Notes: generated by a model not told the origin, from the letters alone. A DNA stretch of 64,000 bases from Bombus terrestris (GCF_910591885.1 NW_025963578.1:62001-126000); one strand, 5' to 3'. Positions 29,250 to 44,187 are shown, counted from the first letter of the stretch. Numbers and translations: made by a program.

Positions 29250-32200
29250 TGGACAACGTGGGACAACGTGGGACAACGTGGGACAACGTGGGACAACGTG
29301 GGACAACGTGGGACACCGTTGGACACCGTGGGACACCGTTGGACACCGTTGGACATCGTTGGACACCGTGGGACAACGTGGGACAACGTGGGACAACGTG
29401 GGACAACGTGGGACAACGTGGGACAACGTCGGACAACGTGGGACACCGTTGGACACCGTGGGACACCGTTGGACAACGTGGGACAACGTGGGACAACGTG
29501 GGACAACGTGGGACAACGTGGGACACCGTGGGACAACGTGGGACAACGTGGGACAACGTGGGACAACGTGGGACAACGTGGGACAACGTGGGACAACGTG
29601 GGACAACGTGGGACAACGTGGGACACCGTTGGACATCGTTGGACACCGTGGGACAACGTGGGACAACGTGGGACAACGTGGGACACCGTTGGACACCGTT
29701 GGACATCGTTGGACATCGTGGGACACCGTTGGACATCGTTGGACATCGTTGGACACCGTTGGACATCGTTGGACATCGTTGGACATCGTTGGACACCGTT
29801 GGACACCGTTGGACACCGTTGGACACCGTTGGACATCGGTGGACATCGTGGGACACCGTTGGACACCGTTGGACATCGTTGGACACCGTTGGACACCGTG
29901 GGACAACGTGGGACAACGTGGGACAACGTGGGACAACGTGGGACAACGTGGGACAACGTCGGACAACGTGGGACACCGTTGGACACCGTGGGACACCGTT
30001 GGACAACGTGGGACAACGTGGGACAACGTGGGACAACGTGGGACAACGTGGGACACCGTTGGACACCGTGGGACACCGTTGGACACCGTTGGACATCGTT
30101 GGACACCGTGGGACAACGTGGGACAACGTGGGACAACGTGGGACAACGTGGGACAACGTGGGACAACGTGGGACAACGTGGGACACCGTTGGACACCGTG
30201 GGACACCGTTGGACAACGTGGGACAACGTGGGACACCGTTGGACACCGTGGGACACCGTTGGACACCGTTGGACATCGTTGGACACCGTGGGACAACGTG
30301 GGACAACGTGGGACAACGTGGGAAACCATGGAACAACGTGGGACAACGTGGGACAACGTGGGACAACGTGGGACAACGTGGGACACCGTTGGACATCGTT
30401 GGACACCGTGGCACAACGTGGGACAACGTGGGACAACGTGGGACACCGTTGGACACCGTGGGACACCGTTGGACAACGTGGGACAACGTGGGACAACGTG
30501 GGACAACGTGGGACATCGTTGGACACCGTGGGACAACGTGGGACAACGTGGGACAACGTGGGACAACGTGGGACAACGTGGGACAACGTGGGACAACGTG
30601 GGACATCGTGGGACAACGTGGGACAACGTGGGACAACGTGGGACAACGTGGGACACCGTTGGACAACGTGGGACACCGTTGGACATCGTTGGACACCGTG
30701 GGACAACGTGGGACAACGTGGGACAACGTGGGACACCGTTGGACACCGTTGGACATCGTTGGACATCGTTGGACATCGTGGGACACCGTTGGACATCGTT
30801 GGACATCGTTGGACACCGTTGGACATCGTTGGACATCGTTGGACATCGTTGGACACCGTTGGACACCGTTGGACACCGTTGGACACCGTTGGACATCGGT
30901 GGACATCGTGGGACACCGTTGGACACCGTTGGACATCGTTGGACACCGTTGGACACCGTGGGACAACGTGGGACAACGTGGGACAACGTGGGACAACGTG
31001 GGACAACGTGGGACAACGTGGGACAACGTGGGACACCGTTGGACACCGTGGGACACCGTTGGACAACGTGGGACAACGTGGGACAACGTGGGACAACGTG
31101 GGACAACGTGGGACACCGTTGGACACCGTGGGACACCGTTGGACACCGTTGGACATCGTTGGACACCGTGGGACAACGTGGGACAACGTGGGACAACGTG
31201 GGAAACCATGGAACAACGTGGGACAACGTGGGACAACGTGGGACAACGTGGGACAACGTGGGACACCGTGGGACATCGTTGGACACCGTGGGACAACGTG
31301 GGACAACGTGGGACAACGTGGGACACCGTTGGACACCGTGGGACACCGTTGGACAACGTGGGACAACGTGGGACAACGTGGGACAACGTGGGACAACGTG
31401 GGACAACGTGGGACAACGTGGGACAACGTGGGACAACGTGGGACACCGTTGGACACCGGGGGACACCGTTGGACAACGTGGGACAACGTGGGACAACGTG
31501 GGACAACGTGGGACAACGTGGGACACCGTTGGACACCGTGGGACACCGTTGGACACCGTTGGACATCGTTGGACACCGTGGGACAACGTGGGACAACGTG
31601 GGACAACGTAGGAAACCATGGAACAACGTAGGACAACGTGGGACAACGTGGGACAACGTGGGACACCGTTGGACATCGTTGGACACCGTGGGACAACGTG
31701 GAACAACGTGGGACATCGTTGGACACCGTTGGACACCGTTGGACATCGGTGGACATCGTGGGACACCGTGGGACAACGTGGGACAACGTGGGACAACGTG
31801 GGACAACGTGGGACTACGTGGGACACCGTTGGACATCGTTGGACACCGTGGGACACCGTTGGACACCGTTGGACATCGTGGGACACCGTTGGACACCGTT
31901 GGACATCGTTGGACACCGTTGGACACCGTGGGACAACGTGGGACACCGTTGGACAACGTGGGACAACGTGGGACAACGTGGGACAACGTGGGACACCGTT
32001 GGACACCGTGGGACACCGTTGGACACCGTTGGACATCGTTGGACACCGTGGGACAACGTGGGACAACGTGGGACAACGTGGGACAACGTGGGACAACGTG
32101 GGACAACGTGGGACAACGTGGGACAACGTGGGGCAACGTGGGACACCGTTGGACACCGTGGGACACCGTTGGACACCGTTGGACATCGTTGGACACCGTG

Positions 32201-34079
32201 GGACAACGTGGGACACCGTTGGACACCGTGGGACAACGTGGGACAACGTGGGACAACGTGGGACAACGTGGGACAACGTGGGACAACGTGGGACAACGTG
32301 GGACACCGTTGGACACCGTGGGACACCGTTGGACAACGTGGGACAACGTGGGACAACGTGGGACACCGTTGGACATCGTTGGACACCGTGGGACAACGTG
32401 GAACAACGTGGGACATCGTTGGACACCGTTGGACACCGTTGGACACCGTTGGACACCGTTGGACATCGGTGGACATCGTGGGACACCGTGGGACAACGTG
32501 GGACAACGTGGGACAACGTGGGACAACGTGGGACTACGTGGGACACCGTTGGACATCGTTGGACACCGTGGGACACCGTTGGACATCGGTGGACATCGTG
32601 GGACACCGTTGGACACCGTTGGACATCGTTGGACACCGTTGGACACCGTGGGACAACGTGGGACACCGTTGGACAACGTGGGACAACGTGGGACAACGTG
32701 GGACAACGTGGGACACCGTTGGACACCGTGGGACACCTTTGGACACCGTTGGACATCGTTGGACACCGTGGGACAACGTGGAACAACGTGGGACAACGTG
32801 GGACACCGTTGGACACCGTTGGACATCGTTGGACATCGTTGGACATCGTGGGACACCGTTGGACATCGTTGGACATCGTTGGACACCGTTGGACATCGTT
32901 GGACATCGTTGGACATCGTTGGACACCGTTGGACACCGTTGGACACCGTTGGACACCGTTGGACATCGGTGGACATCGTGGGACACCGTTGGACACCGTT
33001 GGACATCGTTGGACACCGTTGGACACCGTGGGACAACGTGGGACAACGTGGGACAACGTGGGACAACGTGGGACAACGTGGGACAACGTGGGACAACGTG
33101 GGACACCGTTGGACACCGTGGGACACCGTTGGACAACGTGGGACAACGTGGGACAACGTGGGACAACGTGGGACAACGTGGGACACCGTTGGACACCGTG
33201 GGACACCGTTGGACACCGTTGGACATCGTTGGACACCGTGGGACAACGTGGGACAACGTGGGACAACGTGGGACACCGTTGGACACCGTGGGACACCGTT
33301 GGACAACGTGGGACAACGTGGGACAACGTGGGACAACGTGGGACAACGTGGGACAACGTGGGACAACGTGGGACAACGTGGGACACCGTTGGACATCGTT
33401 GGACACCGTGGGACAACGTGGGACAACGTGGGACAACGTGGGACACCGTTGGACACCGTGGGACACCGTTGGACACCGTGGGACAACGTGGGACACCGTT
33501 GGACACCGTTGGACATCGGTGGACATCGTGGGACACCGTTGGACACCGTTGGACACCGTGGGACAACGTGGGACAACGTGGGACAACGTGGGACAACGTA
33601 GGACAACGTGGGACAACGTGGGACACCGTTGGACATCGTTGGACAACGTGGGACATCGTGGGACAACGTGGGACAACGTGGGACAACGTGGGACAACGTG
33701 GGACAACGTGGGACACCGTTGAACACCGTGGGACACCGTTGGACAACGTGGGACAACGTGGGACAACGTGGGACAACGTGGGACAACGTGGGACACCGTT
33801 GGACACCGTGGGACACCGTTGGACACCGTTGGACATCGTTGGACACCGTGGGACAACGTGGGACAACGTGGGACAACGTGGGAAACCATGGAACAACGTG
33901 GGACAACGTGGGACAACGTGGGACAACGTGGGACACCGTTGGACATCGTTGGACACCGTGGGACAACGTGGGACAACGTGGGACACCGTTGGACACCGTT
34001 GGACATCGTTGGACACCGTTGGACACCGTGGGACACCGTTGGACACCGTTGGACATCGTTGGACACCGTTGGACACCGT

Positions 34080-34349
34080 GGGACAACGTGGGACAACGTG
34101 GGACAACGTGGGACAACGTGGGACAACGTGGGACAACGTGGGACAACGTGGGACAAAGTGGGACAACGTGGGACAACGTGGGACAACGTGGGACAACGTG
34201 GGACAACGTGGGACAACGTGGGACAACGTGGGACAACGTGGGACAACGTGGGACAACGTGGGACAACGTGGGACAACGTGGGACAACGTGGGAAAACGTG
34301 GGACAACGTGGGACAACGTGGGACAACGTGGGACAACGTGGGACACCGT
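34080..34349 (+). repeat. Long GGG-unit tract 7 (27 units)
   Basis: This is the 5109-bp duplicate of the tract at 28971, with gggacaaagt at 34150 and gggaaaacgt at 34290. Confidence 0.9.
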
Positions 34350-34358
34350 TGGACACGT
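34350..34358 (+). repeat. Nine-base unit tggacacgt (register slip 2, duplicate of slip 1)
   Basis: It is identical to 29241-29249 and lies exactly 5109 bp away, so it was inherited by duplication rather than by a second deletion. Confidence 0.98.
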
Positions 34359-36618
34359 TGGACAACGTGGGACAACGTGGGACAACGTGGGACAACGTGG
34401 GACAACGTGGGACAACGTGGGACACCGTTGGACACCGTGGGACACCGTTGGACACCGTTGGACATCGTTGGACACCGTGGGACAACGTGGGACAACGTGG
34501 GACAACGTGGGACAACGTGGGACAACGTGGGACAACGTCGGACAACGTGGGACACCGTTGGACACCGTGGGACACCGTTGGACAACGTGGGACAACGTGG
34601 GACAACGTGGGACAACGTGGGACAACGTGGGACACCGTGGGACAACGTGGGACAACGTGGGACAACGTGGGACAACGTGGGACAACGTGGGACAACGTGG
34701 GACAACGTGGGACAACGTGGGACAACGTGGGACACCGTTGGACATCGTTGGACACCGTGGGACAACGTGGGACAACGTGGGACAACGTGGGACACCGTTG
34801 GACACCGTTGGACATCGTTGGACATCGTGGGACACCGTTGGACATCGTTGGACATCGTTGGACACCGTTGGACATCGTTGGACATCGTTGGACATCGTTG
34901 GACACCGTTGGACACCGTTGGACACCGTTGGACACCGTTGGACATCGGTGGACATCGTGGGACACCGTTGGACACCGTTGGACATCGTTGGACACCGTTG
35001 GACACCGTGGGACAACGTGGGACAACGTGGGACAACGTGGGACAACGTGGGACAACGTGGGACAACGTCGGACAACGTGGGACACCGTTGGACACCGTGG
35101 GACACCGTTGGACAACGTGGGACAACGTGGGACAACGTGGGACAACGTGGGACAACGTGGGACACCGTTGGACACCGTGGGACACCGTTGGACACCGTTG
35201 GACATCGTTGGACACCGTGGGACAACGTGGGACAACGTGGGACAACGTGGGACAACGTGGGACAACGTGGGACAACGTGGGACAACGTGGGACACCGTTG
35301 GACACCGTGGGACACCGTTGGACAACGTGGGACAACGTGGGACACCGTTGGACACCGTGGGACACCGTTGGACACCGTTGGACATCGTTGGACACCGTGG
35401 GACAACGTGGGACAACGTGGGACAACGTGGGAAACCATGGAACAACGTGGGACAACGTGGGACAACGTGGGACAACGTGGGACAACGTGGGACACCGTTG
35501 GACATCGTTGGACACCGTGGCACAACGTGGGACAACGTGGGACAACGTGGGACACCGTTGGACACCGTGGGACACCGTTGGACAACGTGGGACAACGTGG
35601 GACAACGTGGGACAACGTGGGACAACGTGGGACAACGTGGGACAACGTGGGACAACGTGGGACAACGTGGGACACCGTTGGACACCGTGGGACACCGTTG
35701 GACAACGTGGGACAACGTGGGACAACGTGGGACAACGTGGGACAACGTGGGACACCGTTGGACATCGTTGGACATCGTTGGACATCGTTGGACATCGTTG
35801 GACACCGTTGGACACCGTTGGACACCGTTGGACACCGTTGGACATCGGTGGACATCGTGGGACACCGTTGGACACCGTTGGACATCGTTGGACACCGTTG
35901 GACACCGTGGGACAACGTGGGACAACGTGGGACAACGTGGGACACCGTTGGACATCGTTGGACACCGTGGGACAACGTGGGACAACGTGGGACAACGTGG
36001 GACACCGTTGGACACCGTGGGACACCGTTGGACAACGTGGGACAACGTGGGACAACGTGGGACAACGTGGGACAACGTGGGACAACGTGGGACAACGTGG
36101 GACAACGTGGGACAACGTGGGACAACGTGGGACACCGTTGGACACCGTTGGACATCGTTGGACATCGTTGGACATCGTGGGACACCGTTGGACATCGTTG
36201 GACAACGTGGGACAACGTGGGACAACGTGGGACACCGTTGGACACCGTGGGACACCGTTGGACACCGTTGGACATCGTTGGACACCGTGGGACAACGTGG
36301 GACAACGTGGGACAACGTGGGACACCGTTGGACACCGTGGGACACCGTTGGACAACGTGGGACAACGTGGGACAACGTGGGACAACGTGGGACAACGTAG
36401 GACAACGTGGGACAACGTGGGACACCGTTGGACATCGTTGGACAACGTGGGACATCGTGGGACAACGTGGGACAACGTGGGACAACGTGGGACAACGTGG
36501 GACAACGTGGGACACCGTTGGACACCGTGGGACACCGTTGGACACCGTTGGACATCGTTGGACACCGTGGGACAACGTGGGACAACGTGGGACAACGTTG
36601 GACACCGTTGGACACCGT

Positions 36619-36878
36619 GGGACAACGTGGGACAACGTGGGACAACGTGGGACAACGTGGGACAACGTGGGACAACGTGGGACAACGTGGGACAAAGTGG
36701 GACAACGTGGGACAACGTGGGACAACGTGGGACAACGTGGGACAACGTGGGACAACGTGGGACAACGTGGGACAACGTGGGACAACGTGGGACAACGTGG
36801 GACAACGTGGGACAACGTGGGAAAACGTGGGACAACGTGGGACAACGTGGGACAACGTGGGACAACGTGGGACACCGT
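36619..36878 (+). repeat. Long GGG-unit tract 8 (26 units)
   Basis: It contains gggacaaagt at 36689 and gggaaaacgt at 36819. It therefore shares the rare gggaaaacgt with tracts 6 and 7, although it lies outside the 5109-bp blocks. Confidence 0.9.
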
Positions 36879-37017
36879 TGGACATCGTTGGACAACGTGG
36901 GACAACGTGGGACAACGTGGGACAACGTGGGACAACGTGGGACAACGTGGGACACCGTTGGACACCGTGGGACACCGTTGGACACCGTTGGACATCGTTG
37001 GACACCGTGGGACAACG

Positions 37018-37315
37018 TGGGACAACGTGGGACAACGTGGGACAACGTGGGACAACGTCGGACAACGTGGGACACCGTTGGACACCGTGGGACACCGTTG
37101 GACAACGTGGGACAACGTGGGACAACGTGGGACAACGTGGGACAACGTGGGACACCGTGGGACAACGTGGGACAACGTGGGACAACGTGGGACCACGTGG
37201 GACAACGTGGGACAACGTGGGACAACGTGGGACAACGTGGGACAACGTGGGACACCGTTGGACATCGTTGGACACCGTGGGACAACGTGGGACAACGTGG
37301 GACAACGTGGGACAC
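37018..37315 (+). repeat. Segment shared with 24.88-25.18 kb
   Basis: This is the second site of gggaccacgt (37189) with flanking cggacaacgt at 37059. The match to the left site ends near 37349, where gC meets tC at 25211. Confidence 0.8.
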
Positions 37316-39258
37316 CGTTGGACACCGTTGGACATCGTTGGACATCGTGGGACACCGTTGGACATCGTTGGACATCGTTGGACACCGTTGGACATCGTTG
37401 GACATCGTTGGACATCGTTGGACACCGTTGGACACCGTTGGACACCGTTGGACACCGTTGGACATCGGTGGACATCGTGGGACACCGTTGGACACCGTTG
37501 GACATCGTTGGACACCGTTGGACACCGTGGGACAACGTGGGACAACGTGGGACAACGTGGGACAACGTGGGACAACGTGGGACAACGTCGGACAACGTGG
37601 GACACCGTTGGACACCGTGGGACACCGTTGGACAACGTGGGACAACGTGGGAAACCATGGAACAACGTGGGACAACGTGGGACAACGTGGGACAACGTGG
37701 GACAACGTGGGACACCGTTGGACATCGTTGGACACCGTGGGACAACGTGGGACAACGTGGGACAACGTGGGACACCGTTGGACACCGTGGGACACCGTTG
37801 GACAACGTGGGACAACGTGGGACAACGTGGGACAACGTGGGACAACGTGGGACAACGTGGGACAACGTGGGACAACGTGGGACAACGTGGGACACCGTTG
37901 GACACCGTGGGACACCGTTGGACAACGTGGGACAACGTGGGACAACGTGGGACAACGTGGGACAACGTGGGACACCGTTGGACACCGTGGGACAACGTTG
38001 GACACCGTTGGACATCGTTGGACACCGTGGGACAACGTGGGACAACGTGGGACAACGTGGGAAACCATGGAACAACGTAGGACAACGTGGGACAACGTGG
38101 GACTACGTGGGACACCGTTGGACATCGTTGGACACCGTGGGACAACGTGGGACAACGTGGAACAACGTGGGACATCGTTGGACACCGTTGGACACCGTTG
38201 GACACCGTTGGACACCGTTGGACATCGGTGGACATCGTGGGACACCGTTGGACACCGTTGGACACCGTGGGACAACGTGGGACAACGTGGGACAACGTGG
38301 GACACCGTTGGACACCGTGGGACACCGTTGGACAACGTGGGACAACGTGGGACAACGTGGGACAACGTGGGACAACGTGGGACAACGTGGGACAACGTGG
38401 GACAACGTGGGACACCGTTGGACACCGTGGGACACCGTTGGACAACGTGGGACAACGTGGGACAACGTGGGACAACGTGGGACAACGTGGGACACCGTTG
38501 GACACCGTGGGACACCGTTGGACACCGTTGGACATCGTTGGACACCGTGGGACAACGTGGGACAACGTGGGACAACGTGGGACACCGTTGGACACCGTGG
38601 GACACCGTTGGACAACGTGGGACAACGTGGGACAACGTGGGACAACGTGGGACACCGTTGGACACCGTGGGACACCGTTGGACAACGTGGGACAACGTGG
38701 GACAACGTGGGACAACGTGGGACAACGTGGGACACCGTTGGACACCGTGGGACACCGTTGGACACCGTTGGACATCGTTGGACACCGTGGGACAACGTGG
38801 GACAACGTGGGACAACGTGGGACACCGTTGGACACCGTGGGACACCGTTGGACAACGTGGGACAACGTGGGACAACGTGGGACAACGTGGGACAACGTGG
38901 GACACCGTTGGACATCGTTGGACACCGTGGGACAACGTGGGACAACGTGGGACAACGTGGGACACCGTTGGACACCGTGGGACACCGTTGGACACCGTTG
39001 GACATCGTTGGACAACGTGGGACATCGTGGGACAACGTGGGACAACGTGGGACAACGTGGGACAACGTGGGACACCGTTGAACACCGTGGGACACCGTTG
39101 GACAACGTGGGACAACGTGGGACAACGTGGGACAACGTGGGACAACGTGGGACACCGTTGGACACCGTGGGACACCGTTGGACACCGTTGGACATCGTTG
39201 GACACCGTGGGACAACGTGGGACAACGTGGGACAACGTGGGAAACCATGGAACAACGT

Positions 39259-39508
39259 GGGACAACGTGGGACAACGTGGGACAACGTGGGACAACGTGG
39301 GACAACGTGGGACAAAGTGGGACAACGTGGGACAACGTGGGACAACGTGGGACAACGTGGGACAACGTGGGACAACGTGGGACAACGTGGGACAACGTGG
39401 GACAACGTGGGACAACGTGGGACAACGTGGGACAACGTGGGACAACGTGGGACAACGTGGGACAACGTGGGACAACGTGGGACAACGTGGGACAACGTGG
39501 GACACCGT
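39259..39508 (+). repeat. Long GGG-unit tract 9 (25 units)
   Basis: It starts directly after a gggaaaccat haplotype (39239-39258). Only five gA units precede gggacaaagt at 39309, where most tracts have seven. Confidence 0.9.
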
Positions 39509-40988
39509 TGGACATCGTTGGACAACGTGGGACAACGTGGGACAACGTGGGACAACGTGGGACAACGTGGGACAACGTGGGACACCGTTGGACACCGTGG
39601 GACACCGTTGGACACCGTTGGACATCGTTGGACACCGTGGGACAACGTGGGACAACGTGGGACAACGTGGGACAACGTGGGACAACGTCGGACAACGTGG
39701 GACACCGTTGGACACCGTGGGACACCGTTGGACAACGTGGGACAACGTGGGACAACGTGGGACAACGTGGGACAACGTGGGACACCGTGGGACAACGTGG
39801 GACAACGTGGGACAACGTGGGACAACGTGGGACAACGTGGGACAACGTGGGACAACGTGGGACAACGTGGGACAACGTGGGACAACGTGGGACAACGTGG
39901 GACAACGTGGGACAACGTGGGACACCGTTGGACATCGTTGGACACCGTGGGACAACGTGGGACAACGTGGGACAACGTGGGACACCGTTGGACACCGTTG
40001 GACATCGTTGGACATCGTGGGACACCGTTGGACATCGTTGGACATCGTTGGACACCGTTGGACATCGTTGGACATCGTTGGACATCGTTGGACACCGTTG
40101 GACACCGTTGGACACCGTTGGACACCGTTGGACATCGGTGGACATCGTGGGACACCGTTGGACACCGTTGGACATCGTTGGACACCGTTGGACACCGTGG
40201 GACAACGTGGGACAACGTGGGACAACGTGGGACAACGTGGGACAACGTGGGACAACGTCGGACAACGTGGGACACCGTTGGACACCGTGGGACACCGTTG
40301 GACAACGTGGGACAACGTGGGACAACGTGGGACAACGTGGGACAACGTGGGACACCGTTGGACACCGTGGGACACCTTTGGACACCGTTGGACATCGTTG
40401 GACACCGTGGGACAACGTGGGACAACGTGGGACAACGTGGCACAACGTGGGACAACGTGGGACAACGTGGGACAACGTGGGACACCGTTGGACACCGTGG
40501 GACACCGTTGGACAACGTGGGACAACGTGGGACAACGTGGGACAACGTGGGACAACGTGGGACACCGTTGGACACCGTGGGACACCGTTGGACACCGTTG
40601 GACATCGTTGGACACCGTAGGACAACGTGGGACAACGTGGGACAACGTGGGAAACCATGGAACAACGTGGGACAACGTGGGACAACGTGGGACAACGTGG
40701 GACAACGTGGGACAACGTGGGACAACGTGGGACAACGTGGGACAACGTGGGACACCGTTGGACATCGTTGGACACCGTGGGACAACGTGGGACAACGTGG
40801 GACAACGTGGGACACCGTTGGACACCGTGGGACACCGTTGGACAACGTGGGACAACGTGGGACAACGTGGGACAACGTGGGACAACGTGGGACAACGTGG
40901 GTCAACGTGGGACAACGTGGGACAACGTGGGACACCGTTGGACACCGTGGGACACCGTTGGACAACGTGGGACAACGTGGGACAACGT

Positions 40989-40997
40989 GGACAACGT
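40989..40997 (+). repeat. Nine-base unit ggacaacgt (register slip 3)
   Basis: A gA unit has lost one g of its ggg. It is copied at 44188 with the 3.2-kb block. Confidence 0.98.
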
Positions 40998-42467
40998 GGG
41001 ACAACGTGGGACACCGTTGGACACCGTGGGACACCGTTGGACACCGTTGGACATCGTTGGACACCGTGGGACAACGTGGGACAACGTGGGACAACGTGGG
41101 AAACCATGGAACAACGTAGGACAACGTGGGACAACGTGGGACAACGTGGGACACCGTTGGACATCGTTGGACACCGTGGGACAACGTGGGACAACGTGGA
41201 ACAACGTGGGACATCGTTGGACACCGTTGGACACCGTTGGACACCGTTGGACACCGTTGGACATCGGTGGACATCGTGGGACACCGTTGGACACCGTTGG
41301 ACACCGTGGGACAACGTGGGACAACGTGGGACAACGTGGGACAACGTAGGACAACGTGGGACAACGTGGGACACCGTTGGACATCGTTGGACAACGTGGG
41401 ACATCGTGGGACAACGTGGGACAACGTGGGACAACGTGGGACAACGTGGGACACCGTTGGACACCGTGGGACACCGTTGGACACCGCTGGACATCGTTGG
41501 ACACCGTGGGACAACGTGGGACAACGTGGGACAACGTGGGACAACGTGGGACACCGTTGGACATCGTTGGACACCGTGGGACAACGTGGGACACCGTTGG
41601 ACAACGTGGGACATCGTGGGACAACGTGGGACAACGTGGGACAACGTGGGACAACGTGGGACACCGTTGGACAACGTGGGACACCGTTGGACATCGTTGG
41701 ACACCGTGGGACAACGTGGGACAACGTGGGACAACGTGGGACACCGTTGGACACCGTTGGACATCGTTGGACATCGTTGGACATCGTGGGACACCGTTGG
41801 ACATCGTTGGACATCGTTGGACACCGTTGGACATCGTTGGACATCGTTGGACATCGTTGGACACCGTTGGACACCGTTGGACACCGTTGGACACCGTTGG
41901 ACATCGGTGGACATCGTGGGACACCGTTGGACACCGTTGGACATCGTTGGACACCGTTGGACACCGTGGGACAACGTGGGACAACGTGGGACAACGTGGG
42001 ACAACGTAGGACAACGTGGGACAACGTGGGACACCGTTGGACATCGTTGGACAACGTGGGACATCGTGGGACAACGTGGGACAACGTGGGACAACGTGGG
42101 ACAACGTGGGACACCGTTGAACACCGTGGGACACCGTTGGACAACGTGGGACAACGTGGGACAACGTGGGACAACGTGGGACAACGTGGGACACCGTTGG
42201 ACACCGTGGGACACCGTTGGACACCGTTGGACATCGTTGGACACCGTGGGACAACGTGGGACAACGTGGGACAACGTGGGAAACCATGGAACAACGTGGG
42301 ACAACGTGGGACAACGTGGGACACCGTTGGACATCGTTGGACACCGTGGGACAACGTGGGACAACGTGGGACACCGTTGGACACCGTTGGACATCGTTGG
42401 ACACCGTTGGACACCGTGGGACACCGTTGGATACCGTTGGACATCGTTGGACACCGTTGGACACCGT

Positions 42468-42727
42468 GGGACAACGTGGGACAACGTGGGACAACGTGGG
42501 ACAACGTGGGACAACGTGGGACAACGTGGGACAACGTGGGACAAAGTGGGACAACGTGGGACAACGTGGGACAACGTGGGACAACGTGGGACAACGTGGG
42601 ACAACGTGGGACAACGTGGGACAACGTGGGACAACGTGGGACAACGTGGGACAACGTGGGACAACGTGGGACAACGTGGGACAACGTGGGACAACGTGGG
42701 ACAACGTGGGACAACGTGGGACACCGT
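42468..42727 (+). repeat. Long GGG-unit tract 10 (26 units)
   Basis: gggacaaagt is at 42538, after seven gA. The flank differs from its duplicate at 39259: here the tract follows a mixed module containing tggataccgt (42428) rather than the gggaaaccat haplotype. Confidence 0.9.
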
Positions 42728-44187
42728 TGGACATCGTTGGACAACGTGGGACAACGTGGGACAACGTGGGACAACGTGGGACAACGTGGGACAACGTGGG
42801 ACACCGTTGGACACCGTGGGACACCGTTGGACACCGTTGGACATCGTTGGACACCGTGGGACAACGTGGGACAACGTGGGACAACGTGGGACAACGTGGG
42901 ACAACGTCGGACAACGTGGGACACCGTTGGACACCGTGGGACACCGTTGGACAACGTGGGACAACGTGGGACAACGTGGGACAACGTGGGACAACGTGGG
43001 ACACCGTGGGACAACGTGGGACAACGTGGGACAACGTGGGACAACGTGGGACAACGTGGGACAACGTGGGACAACGTGGGACAACGTGGGACAACGTGGG
43101 ACAACGTGGGACAACGTGGGACAACGTGGGACAACGTGGGACACCGTTGGACATCGTTGGACACCGTGGGACAACGTGGGACAACGTGGGACAACGTGGG
43201 ACACCGTTGGACACCGTTGGACATCGTTGGACATCGTGGGACACCGTTGGACATCGTTGGACATCGTTGGACACCGTTGGACATCGTTGGACATCGTTGG
43301 ACATCGTTGGACACCGTTGGACACCGTTGGACACCGTTGGACACCGTTGGACATCGGTGGACATCGTGGGACACCGTTGGACACCGTTGGACATCGTTGG
43401 ACACCGTTGGACACCGTGGGACAACGTGGGACAACGTGGGACAACGTGGGACAACGTGGGACAACGTGGGACAACGTCGGACAACGTGGGACACCGTTGG
43501 ACACCGTGGGACACCGTTGGACAACGTGGGACAACGTGGGACAACGTGGGACAACGTGGGACAACGTGGGACACCGTTGGACACCGTGGGACACCGTTGG
43601 ACACCGTTGGACATCGTTGGACACCGTGGGACAACGTGGGACAACGTGGGACAACGTGGCACAACGTGAGACAACGTGGGACAACGTGGGACAACGTGGG
43701 ACACCGTTGGACACCGTGGGACACCGTTGGACAACGTGGGACAACGTGGGACAACGTGGGACAACGTGGGACAACGTGGGACACCGTTGGACACCGTGGG
43801 ACACCGTTGGACACCGTTGGACATCGTTGGACACCGTAGGACAACGTGGGACAACGTGGGACAACGTGGGAAACCATGGAACAACGTGGGACAACGTGGG
43901 ACAACGTGGGACAACGTGGGACAACGTGGGACAACGTGGGACAACGTGGGACACCGTTGGACATCGTTGGACACCGTGGGACAACGTGGGACAACGTGGG
44001 ACAACGTGGGACACCGTTGGACACCGTGGGACACCGTTGGACAACGTGGGACAACGTGGGACAACGTGGGACAACGTGGGACAACGTGGGACAACGTGGG
44101 TCAACGTGGGACAACGTGGGACAACGTGGGACACCGTTGGACACCGTGGGACACCGTTGGACAACGTGGGACAACGTGGGACAACGT

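Larger units (their letters stand above)
25415..30514 (+). repeat. 5109-bp tandem duplication, copy 1
   Basis: Unit order is repeated 5109 bp to the right. Exact marker pairs are aggaaaccat 26501/31610, tggacaccgg 26341/31450, gggacaaagt 29041/34150, gggaaaacgt 29181/34290, ggcacaacgt 30410/35519 and the nine-base unit tggacacgt 29241/34350. The offset is not a multiple of ten because the block contains one nine-base unit. The left edge is at 25401-25411, where this copy reads tC then tT and the partner reads gA then gT. Only about ten differences were noticed over 5.1 kb, including a missing gA unit near 25601. Confidence 0.95.
30514..35618 (+). repeat. 5109-bp tandem duplication, copy 2
   Basis: This is the direct continuation of copy 1. 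The junction unit at 30510 is gggacatcgt, where copy 1 has tggacatcgt at 25411. The right edge falls at 35619, where gA replaces the gT found at 30510, exactly as a simple tandem duplication predicts. Differences from copy 1 include gggactacgt 31810 (26701 gggacaacgt), tggacaccgt 31860 (26751 tggacatcgg), gggacaccgt 32010 (26901 gggacacctt) and tggacaccgt 33470 (28361 tggacaacgt). Confidence 0.95.
38999..42007 (+). repeat. About 3.2-kb tandem duplication, copy 1
   Basis: Paired markers with copy 2 are tgaacaccgt 39079/42118, gggacaaagt 39309/42538, ggcacaacgt 40439/43658, gggtcaacgt 40899/44098, the nine-base unit 40989/44188 and aggacaacgt at 41348/44547. The offset drifts 3039, 3229, 3219 and then 3199, so about 190 bp (left part) and small runs of gA differ between copies. 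Edges are single-unit mismatches at 38989/42028 and 42008/45207, as expected for adjacent copies. Confidence 0.92.
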
